Assembly: GCA_046329435.1 (NCBI GenBank)
Contig: JAXLUR010000003.1
Span: forward strand, 558,001 to 622,000
Origin: M3007 sp046329435
GTDB lineage: Bacteria; Bacteroidota; Bacteroidia; Chitinophagales; Saprospiraceae
Direction of reading: 5' to 3'
Length of the DNA: 64,000 nucleotides
The notes under the pieces are model-generated. The model had not been told where the DNA came from. It saw nothing but the letters and a program-made list of their open reading frames with translations, and did not search any database. Made by a program: the position numbers and the translations under genes. Below are positions 1 to 6,189 of the stretch, piece by piece (position 1 is the stretch's first letter; every line of letters starts with the position of its first letter).

Positions 1-556
1 CGTGGGCGCCACCTGCAGGGTCAGGCGCTCGTTGAATTTGCGCGCAATCAGCAGCTGATGGGTAAAATATAGCCGGGAAGTAAAAAGATTAGGCCGCGAA
101 GGATCTTCAAACTCGATGGTTTTGACCTCTATATCGGTAAAATACGACACCGAAACCGGCATGTTTCGCTCTCCGCTCGACTGCCACAACAAGCGGTATT
201 TCAAAAAACCGTCGTACAATTTCTCCCGGCTGCTGCGACCGATCCCGACCATGAGCCGGTCGGTGATACCGTAGTCGAGCCCGATCCGGATAGCGGCGCC
301 GTCGAGGCCAAACAGATCGTACAGCCCCCGGCGCACAGGCGCGAACCGGTGCGAGATCCGGACATCGAGCACGCCGGGAGCCGTATTTTCTATGGAATGG
401 CCGTTGACGACCCGTGTGGTTTTAAAACTCGCCCGGGCCAGGTCGGTCGTCGGCTCGTCGCCCAGCAAGGACAGGAGGCCCTGCCCGTCGTCGTCCTGGG
501 CCAGCAGTGGATGGAACAAACAAAGCAGCAGCAGCGGCAAAAAAGATCGCTTCATG
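1..556 (-). CDS. DUF5777-type outer-membrane beta-barrel protein (C-terminus cut by window edge)
   Basis: The frame is open from an ATG at 556 to the window edge, giving the first 185 residues. It starts with a signal peptide of about 19 residues ending LLAQ. The mature part (KTTRVVNGHS, LDVRISHRFAP, YDLFGLDGAAIRIGLDYG, YDGFLKYRLL) lines up along its length with the complete protein at 47281-48165, which I recognise as the DUF5777 family, thought to be a small beta-barrel of Bacteroidota. It is the last visible gene of a minus-strand cluster, 15 bp after a YceI gene, together with cytochrome-like lipoproteins. The neighbours suggest an outer-membrane partner of these redox lipoproteins; the true function is unknown. 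Confidence 0.8.
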
Positions 557-571
557 ACAGGCACATTTCGC

Positions 572-1129
572 TCAGTTCATGGGCGCCAGGGTCGCATCCA
601 CCGTCACTTTGATGTTGTTGGAAATGTTGGACACTTTCTGGGCCTCGATTTTGATGTTGTAGTCGGAACACTTGATCGTAAAATCGGAGTGGACGACCAG
701 TTGATCGCCCGCCACGGTGATCGTTCCGGTCACTTCGGCGTCGCGTTCCACGTTGTGGAGGTTCATTTTGCCTTTTACCGTGACCGGGTAGGTTCCGTCG
801 GTGTCGAATTTGACCTCGCCCAGGTTGGTCACATAGCCTTTAAAGGTTGCGGCCGGGTAGCGGGTCGATTCCATGTAATTTTCATTAAAATGTTCCTGCA
901 TCAGGGCTTTTTCAAAAAGAAAATTTTTGATCAGGACCTTCCACTCCATTTTGCCGCTGGCAATGTCGAACACCGCCGTGCCACTTTTATTGATGGCTTC
1001 GATGTTCTCCAGTTTGGCTTCGGAGAAAAAACGCACTTTGCCGTCGCGTGTAAAGAAACGCTGGGCGGATGCCGTGCCGGCGTACATAGAAACAGCCAGC
1101 AACAAAAAGACAGACAGGGAGTTTTGCAT
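572..1129 (-). CDS. YceI family periplasmic protein
   Basis: 185 residues with a signal peptide ending near residue 22 (TASA/Q). The body has the YceI lipocalin-like pattern: alternating hydrophobic strands and the motif LMQEHFNENYMES followed by (F)KG, typical of the family, which binds isoprenoid-type lipids in a beta-barrel. It is a paralog of the protein at 49184-49744, which shares the same LMQEHFNENYMES stretch. It lies between an OB-fold gene and a DUF5777 barrel gene. YceI proteins are often encoded next to cytochromes, which fits the cytochrome-like lipoproteins upstream. The ligand cannot be told from sequence. Confidence 0.88.
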   Translation of the reverse strand: MQNSLSVFLLLAVSMYAGTASAQRFFTRDGKVRFFSEAKLENIEAINKSGTAVFDIASGKMEWKVLIKNFLFEKALMQEHFNENYMESTRYPAATFKGYVTNLGEVKFDTDGTYPVTVKGKMNLHNVERDAEVTGTITVAGDQLVVHSDFTIKCSDYNIKIEAQKVSNISNNIKVTVDATLAPMN

Positions 1130-1145
1130 GGCTTACGGATTTAAA

Positions 1146-1197
1146 GCATGTTTAAATTTCAGCCATCGCGCTGCAAGGCGCTGAAATTTAAACATGC
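1146..1197. repeat. 18-bp perfect inverted repeat (GCATGTTTAAATTTCAGC family)
   Basis: Arms 1146-1163 and 1180-1197 are perfect inverted copies with a 16-nt loop. The repeat sits between the stop of the OB-fold gene (1218) and the start of the YceI gene (1129), so a transcript would form a strong hairpin there. It may attenuate or terminate transcription, although no clear T-run follows on the minus strand. A related palindrome lies at 15715-15763 and a lone half-arm at 54870-54885. Confidence 0.7.
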
Positions 1198-1217
1198 GTT
1201 TGAGGATAAAACGAGAC

Positions 1218-1628
1218 CTATTTCACCTCGACGCAGCGCGATATCTGCACGTCGAAATTGAAACCCGAGCACAGTCCTTTGAGGGTGAGTGTTTCGCCGG
1301 GTTTGAAATCGGTGCGCGGGTGTTTGGCAAACTTGTCGAGTTCGCAGGACACGCCGAAGTCGCTGCCGGTGTCGAACATCACCTTGGTCGTGCCTTCGGT
1401 ATCGGTTTCGGACGATTTGACGGTGCCGCTCACGGCAATCATTTTGTCGAGGTATTTTGCAGTGGCCGCCGTTTCATCGTTGTTGAACTCGTCGAACAGT
1501 TGTTTGGCATCGATCGCGACGTCCGTTTTGGAAGCGGCAATGTCCTGATGCGGTTTGTTCCAGAGATAATAACCAACGCCGGCGCCGACGAGGGCAAGGG
1601 CCAGAACTGCCAGAATCACTTTTTTCAT
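1218..1628 (-). CDS. OB-fold (tRNA_anti-like) membrane-anchored protein
   Basis: 136 residues: an N-terminal hydrophobic anchor (residues 1-22) followed by a beta-rich domain with ATAKYLDKMIAVSGTV, then a GTTKVMFDTG stretch and a late GETLTLKGLCSG. This matches the tRNA_anti-like OB-fold family found in Bacteroidota envelope proteins. Despite the family name there is no evidence that it binds tRNA. It lies 35 bp after the CYYDN lipoprotein gene in the same direction and has no counterpart in the paralogous cluster at 46-51 kb. The family call is moderately sure; the role is unknown. Confidence 0.65.
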   Translation of the reverse strand: MKKVILAVLALALVGAGVGYYLWNKPHQDIAASKTDVAIDAKQLFDEFNNDETAATAKYLDKMIAVSGTVKSSETDTEGTTKVMFDTGSDFGVSCELDKFAKHPRTDFKPGETLTLKGLCSGFNFDVQISRCVEVK

Positions 1629-1663
1629 AAATACAGTAAATTATTGATAATAAGTGCTTTACA

Positions 1664-2035
1664 TTAATTATTCAAAGCTCCTGCCTTGATCCACGCATCG
1701 ATTTTCGCAAGGGTACAATTGTCAAGGCGGGGGCCGTTCTGGGGCATCCAGTCGACGCTTCTCGTCACGGCGGCATAAAGCCGGCCATCCGTTGCGGCAG
1801 TGCGGACGACGGCGTACTGGCTAAAATCCAGGTTGCCGGTGGGTTGCGAACCGCTGTGGCACGAAGGGGTGCACTTGCTGTCGAGCAAGGGCCGGAGGAA
1901 GGCGGAATAGCTGACGCCCGCGGTGTCGCATCCGCCGTAGAGTTCCTCTTCGTTGTCGTAGTAACATGCGGGCAGCGTGCCGGCCAGCAGCAGCAAAAAC
2001 AAGGCGGAAACAAACAGGACCAATACGTTCTTCAT
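1664..2035 (-). CDS. CYYDN lipoprotein with cytochrome c-like domain (CX3CH)
   Basis: 123 residues. The signal peptide ends in a lipobox with C24, followed by YYDNEEE, an acidic run like the surface-export signal of Bacteroidota lipoproteins. The mature part has a C55-TPS-C59-H60 motif (CX3CH, one residue wider than canonical CXXCH), a possible axial methionine in WMPQNG (M97), and an extra cysteine pair C36/C107 that could form a disulfide. It closely resembles the second domain of the next protein (2045-2788), so it looks like a single-domain relative. A paralog is at 46852-47250. Heme attachment at CX3CH is inferred, not certain. Confidence 0.75.
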   Translation of the reverse strand: MKNVLVLFVSALFLLLLAGTLPACYYDNEEELYGGCDTAGVSYSAFLRPLLDSKCTPSCHSGSQPTGNLDFSQYAVVRTAATDGRLYAAVTRSVDWMPQNGPRLDNCTLAKIDAWIKAGALNN

Positions 2036-2044
2036 GCCCGAGGT

Positions 2045-2788
2045 TTAATTCTGTGGCGCCCCGGCATCGGCCCAGGCTTTGATTTTGTCGATGGTGCAGG
2101 CATCCAGCCGGGCGCCGCCGTTGGGCATCCAGTTGGCGCTGCGTGTGACGGCGGCGTACAGGCGGCCGTTGAGCGCGAGCGCCTTTGCGTTGTCGTAATT
2201 GCTCAATACGATCCCGCCCTGCGCAGCGGCGGCGCTGTGGCAGCCCTGGCATTTGGCTTGCACCAGGGGCTGGAAAAAATTGGCGTACGTCACTCCGGCG
2301 GTGCTGCAGCCTGCGTAGCTCTCATTGCAGCCGTTGTTTTGCGCGCCCTGGCTGATCCAGGTCTTGAGCAGGTCGATTTGAGCGGCCGAAAGGGGCGGAT
2401 TAGGCGGCTGGGGCATTCGATCTTCGGGATCGGTTTCGGTGATGGCCCTGATCAGTTTGTTTTCGCCCCAGTCGGTCGTCGTAACGTGCTCGACGGTGGA
2501 GAGGACCGCCGCATGGGAAGTGAGCACCACGCCGTTGCTGTGATCCGTCGGATTATGACATCCCGATTGCGAACAATTGGCAACCAGAAGGGGCAAAATG
2601 GTGTTCTGAAAGTAAACGCTGTCGGGATCGCAAGGTATGCCCGTGCCCGTGCCGGAAGGCAGGGTATCGGTCGGATCGGTCACGGGAGGGTCAACCGGCG
2701 GATCGATGCTGTCGTTGAAAGGGTCGTGTTGGCACGCCGCCAGCCAGGCTCCCAACACCAGACAGGAAAAAAGGATAAAATATCGCAT
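2045..2788 (-). CDS. Two-domain cytochrome c-like lipoprotein (CX4CH and CXXCH)
   Basis: 247 residues with a lipobox cysteine at C19 and a proline/aspartate-rich linker (about 25-50). Domain 1 has C72-SQSG-C77-H78 (CX4CH) and DRMPQPP with M125 as possible sixth ligand, followed by a typical cytochrome helix (SAAQIDLLKTWISQGA). Domain 2 has the canonical C180-QG-C183-H184 and WMPNGG (M221), flanked by C161 and C231. It is first in the minus-strand cluster, 9 bp before the CYYDN gene, so the two are probably co-transcribed. The protein at 48275-49021 aligns with it at nearly identical motif positions. It is likely an envelope electron-transfer lipoprotein. Confidence 0.8.
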   Translation of the reverse strand: MRYFILFSCLVLGAWLAACQHDPFNDSIDPPVDPPVTDPTDTLPSGTGTGIPCDPDSVYFQNTILPLLVANCSQSGCHNPTDHSNGVVLTSHAAVLSTVEHVTTTDWGENKLIRAITETDPEDRMPQPPNPPLSAAQIDLLKTWISQGAQNNGCNESYAGCSTAGVTYANFFQPLVQAKCQGCHSAAAAQGGIVLSNYDNAKALALNGRLYAAVTRSANWMPNGGARLDACTIDKIKAWADAGAPQN

Positions 2789-2915
2789 CTGCCAAAAACT
2801 ACTTTTATCAATAAACCCGAACCTTAGCTGTTACCGGGTAACTCAACCAAAGTCCGCAACTTGCATGAATTCGACGACATCAAAGCCGCTCAACCGGGAA
2901 AAAGACGCTCCGAAC

Positions 2916-3041
2916 ATGGAAAAAAAGAACTGGAAAACCTGGTTTCGCCGGCTCGGAGTAGCCGGTTTTTTGTTCTTCCTCATCAAAGGCCTGCTCTGGC
3001 TGGCGGTCTTTTTCGGTTTGTTCAAAGTAGGGTGCTCCTGA
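2916..3041 (+). CDS. Small membrane protein (41 aa)
   Basis: ATG at 2916 gives a 41-residue protein: a basic N-terminus (KKNWKTWFRR) followed by one long hydrophobic stretch (about residues 13-37) and ending KVGCS. This is the layout of short single-pass membrane proteins common in Bacteroidota, and I believe relatives with an LIKGLLWL core exist. It lies alone, 102 bp upstream of uvrA in the same direction and divergent from the cytochrome cluster. No function can be assigned. Confidence 0.6.
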   Translation: MEKKNWKTWFRRLGVAGFLFFLIKGLLWLAVFFGLFKVGCS

Positions 3042-3142
3042 TCGCCGGCCGGCCGAAGCCGTGATTATTTTACAGGCTTTTTTAAAACAATTTTTTTAAA
3101 ACGGCTATTTTCCGGAATTTTGCGCTCTTGCCGTTTTCTGCC

Positions 3143-6088
3143 ATGACAAAACACAAAAAGGCCGCCCCGACCGCCCCGGATCTCGACACCGACCTGGTCG
3201 ATCCCAAATTCATTTCCATCAAAGGCGCGCGCACCAACAACCTGCGCAACGTCGATCTGCGCCTGCCCAAAAACCAGCTGGTGGTCGTCACAGGCGTCTC
3301 CGGCTCGGGCAAATCGTCGATCACCATGGACACCCTCTACGCCGAGGGCCAGCGCCGTTACGTGGAAAGCCTTTCGAGCTATGCCAGGCAGTTTTTGGGC
3401 CGTATGAAAAAGCCTGACGTGGATTATATCCGAGGCATCTGCCCGGCAATCGCCATCGAACAGCGCGTCACCACGGGCAACGCGCGCTCCACGGTGGGCA
3501 GCATGACGGAGATTTACGACTTCCTCCGGCTGCTGTTTGCCCGCATCGGCAAATTCTATTCGCCCGTCAGCGGAGGCCTGGTCAGAAAACACGAAGTAGC
3601 CGATGTGATCGACTATATCCGCCTGCTGCCGGAAGGCGCCCGCGGCCTGATCCTGATGCCCTTTCCCAAAAAATACCGCGAACGAAGCCTCGAACAGGAA
3701 CTAAACCTTTTGTTGCAAAAAGGCTACACCAGGGTGCAATGGGGCGATGAAACACTGCGAATCGAAGAAGTGCTGGGGAGCCCGGATGACAGCAACAAAG
3801 GAGACGAAGCCGGTACCGATCTGAAAAAAGGAGAAAAGGCCGGCACAAAAAAAGCACCCGCCCCCGCAATCGACATCACCCAGCCCGCCTTCTCTTTTCG
3901 CGAGAAAGGGCTGACCCTGCTGATCGACCGCTTCGTGGTCAGGGCCAATGAGGAAGAAAGCGCCTGGATGCGCCTGGCCGACTCGATCAATACGGCATTT
4001 CAGGAAAGCGAAGGGGAATGCCTGGTGCAGACCATCGGCGAACACGCGAGCACCCTGGGGTTCAACAACCGTTTCGAACTCGACGGCATCGAATTTCCGG
4101 AACCCTCGCCACAATTGTTCAACTACAACAACCCCTACGGCGCCTGCCCCACCTGCGAAGGCTACGGCCGCGTACTGGGCATCGACCCCGACAAGGTGGT
4201 GCCCGATAAAACCAAATCGGTGTACGACGGCGCCATCGCGCCCTGGAAAGGCGAGAAATACGGAGAATGGCTGTCGCATTTCCTCGGTCAGGCCCATCAC
4301 TTCGACTTTCCTGTGCACAAGCCCTTCGAAGACCTGGGCAAAGCCGAACAAAAACTGCTCTGGACGGGCAACCAGTATTTCGAAGGCATCAATGCTTTTT
4401 TTCAGGAGCTGGAAAGCAAAACCTATAAAATCCAGAACCGCGTCACCCTCGCACGCTACCGGGGGCGCACCGTGTGCCCCTCCTGCGAGGGCGGCCGCCT
4501 GCGCAGCGAAGCGCTTTGCGTCAAAATCGACGGCCGAAACATCGCCGAACTGACCACCCTGCCGCTCGACGAAGTACAACAGTTTTTCAAAAGCCTGAGT
4601 ATCAGCGAGCACGACCGCGCCGTCGCCAAACGACTCTTACTGGAGATCAACGGCCGGCTCGATTTCATGGTCGAGCTCGGGCTGGGCTACCTCACCCTCG
4701 ACCGCATATCGAGCACCCTCTCGGGCGGCGAAACCCAGCGCATCCACCTCACCCGCACCCTCGGCTCCAACCTTACGGCTTCCATGTACCTGCTCGACGA
4801 GCCCTCCGTCGGCCTGCACCCGCGCGACACGGGGCGCCTCGTGCGCGTTCTCAAAAATCTCCGCGATCTGGGCAACACCGTCGTGGTGGTCGAACACGAG
4901 GAAGAAGTGATCAAAAATGCCGATTTCCTCGTCGATATGGGCCCCGAAGCCGGCGTGCACGGCGGCAACGTGGTATTTGCCGGCCCCATCACCGACATCG
5001 GCAACGCGGCCCCGGAAAGCCTGACGGCGCAGTATCTGAGCGGTAAAAAGGAAATTCCGACACCAAAAATCCGACGCAAAACCACCGATTTCCTGACCCT
5101 CAAAGGCGCTCGCCAGCACAATCTGCGCAACATCAGCGTGCGCATACCGCTGCACTGCCTGACCGTTGTAAGCGGCGTGTCGGGCTCGGGCAAAACAACG
5201 CTGGTGCGCGACATTCTTACCCCCGCCCTGATGCAACACCTGCCCGACAATCCAGGCAAACAGCCGGGTATTTTCGACGGCCTCGAAGGGCCTGTCAAAA
5301 AGATCAGCCGTGTCGAATTCGTCAACCAAAGCCCCATCGGGAAAAGCAGCCGCTCGAACCCGGTCACCTATGTCAAGGCCTACGATTACATCCGCGATCT
5401 TTTCGCCGGACAACAACTGAGCCGCATCAGGGGCTTTCAGCCCAAACACTTCAGTTTCAATGTGGAAGGCGGCCGCTGCGAAGCCTGCAAGGGCGAGGGC
5501 GAACAGGTGATCGAAATGCAATTCCTCGCCGACGTCCACCTCGAATGCGAAGAGTGCAAAGGCCGACGCTTCAAACAGGAGGTGCTCGACGTGCAGTACA
5601 AGGGGAAAAACATCTTCGAGGTGCTGGAAATGAGCATCGAGGAAGCCCTCGAATTCTTTGCCGGCAACAAAGACATCGTCGAACGCATCCGGCCGCTGTA
5701 CGAAGTGGGCCTGGGTTACGTGCGGCTCGGGCAATCGAGCAGCACCCTGTCAGGCGGCGAAGCCCAGCGGGTCAAACTGGCCTCCTTCCTGATCCGGGAA
5801 AATGCCAACGGTCACCTCTTTTTTATCTTCGATGAACCGACTACCGGGCTGCATTTTCACGACATTCTCAAATTGCTCAACGCCATTAACGCCCTCGTGG
5901 AAAAAGGCCACACCGTACTCGTTGTGGAGCACAACATGGAGGTGATCAAATCGGCCGACTGGGTGATCGACCTCGGTCCGGAAGGCGGCGTCGGGGGCGG
6001 CCAACTCGTCTTTGAAGGCCGGCCGGAAGAACTGGCCGAACTAAAAGACAGCTACACCGGGCGTTTTTTGAAGGAAAAACTGGCGTAA
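3143..6088 (+). CDS. uvrA: UvrABC system protein A (excinuclease ABC subunit A)
   Basis: 981 residues from the ATG at 3143 (a TTG at 3128 is in frame but less likely). The first Walker A is GVSGSGKSS at 51-59. The UvrB-binding region and the insertion domain are present, so this is UvrA1-like rather than the shorter UvrA2. Zinc-finger cysteines appear as CPTC and CPSC in the first half and CEAC...CEEC in the second; both ABC signatures (STLSGGETQR and STLSGGEAQR) and the following LLDEPS and IFDEPT Walker B motifs are intact. Residues about 212-243 form a lysine/alanine-rich, low-complexity insert inside the UvrB-binding region, which makes the protein longer than the usual 940 or so. It acts in nucleotide excision repair as the damage-recognising ATPase. 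Confidence 0.97.
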   Translation: MTKHKKAAPTAPDLDTDLVDPKFISIKGARTNNLRNVDLRLPKNQLVVVTGVSGSGKSSITMDTLYAEGQRRYVESLSSYARQFLGRMKKPDVDYIRGICPAIAIEQRVTTGNARSTVGSMTEIYDFLRLLFARIGKFYSPVSGGLVRKHEVADVIDYIRLLPEGARGLILMPFPKKYRERSLEQELNLLLQKGYTRVQWGDETLRIEEVLGSPDDSNKGDEAGTDLKKGEKAGTKKAPAPAIDITQPAFSFREKGLTLLIDRFVVRANEEESAWMRLADSINTAFQESEGECLVQTIGEHASTLGFNNRFELDGIEFPEPSPQLFNYNNPYGACPTCEGYGRVLGIDPDKVVPDKTKSVYDGAIAPWKGEKYGEWLSHFLGQAHHFDFPVHKPFEDLGKAEQKLLWTGNQYFEGINAFFQELESKTYKIQNRVTLARYRGRTVCPSCEGGRLRSEALCVKIDGRNIAELTTLPLDEVQQFFKSLSISEHDRAVAKRLLLEINGRLDFMVELGLGYLTLDRISSTLSGGETQRIHLTRTLGSNLTASMYLLDEPSVGLHPRDTGRLVRVLKNLRDLGNTVVVVEHEEEVIKNADFLVDMGPEAGVHGGNVVFAGPITDIGNAAPESLTAQYLSGKKEIPTPKIRRKTTDFLTLKGARQHNLRNISVRIPLHCLTVVSGVSGSGKTTLVRDILTPALMQHLPDNPGKQPGIFDGLEGPVKKISRVEFVNQSPIGKSSRSNPVTYVKAYDYIRDLFAGQQLSRIRGFQPKHFSFNVEGGRCEACKGEGEQVIEMQFLADVHLECEECKGRRFKQEVLDVQYKGKNIFEVLEMSIEEALEFFAGNKDIVERIRPLYEVGLGYVRLGQSSSTLSGGEAQRVKLASFLIRENANGHLFFIFDEPTTGLHFHDILKLLNAINALVEKGHTVLVVEHNMEVIKSADWVIDLGPEGGVGGGQLVFEGRPEELAELKDSYTGRFLKEKLA

Positions 6089-6130
6089 CCCCCGACGGGC
6101 AGCATCGTTTTCTTTTTGTTGTTGATAAAA

Positions 6131-6165
6131 AATGGCACGCAGAACAAAGCGCTCTGCGTGCCATT
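6131..6165 (-). terminator. Hairpin terminator between uvrA and the T9SS protein gene
   Basis: Perfect 13-bp arms (6131-6143 and 6153-6165, AATGGCACGCAGA / its complement) with a 9-nt loop lie between two convergent genes. Read on the minus strand the hairpin is followed by a short T-run (TTTTTATC), the mark of an intrinsic terminator for the leftward gene; it may also stop uvrA transcription. Confidence 0.8.
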
Positions 6166-6189
6166 CCTGTTGCTGTCCGCAAGGGGCTT

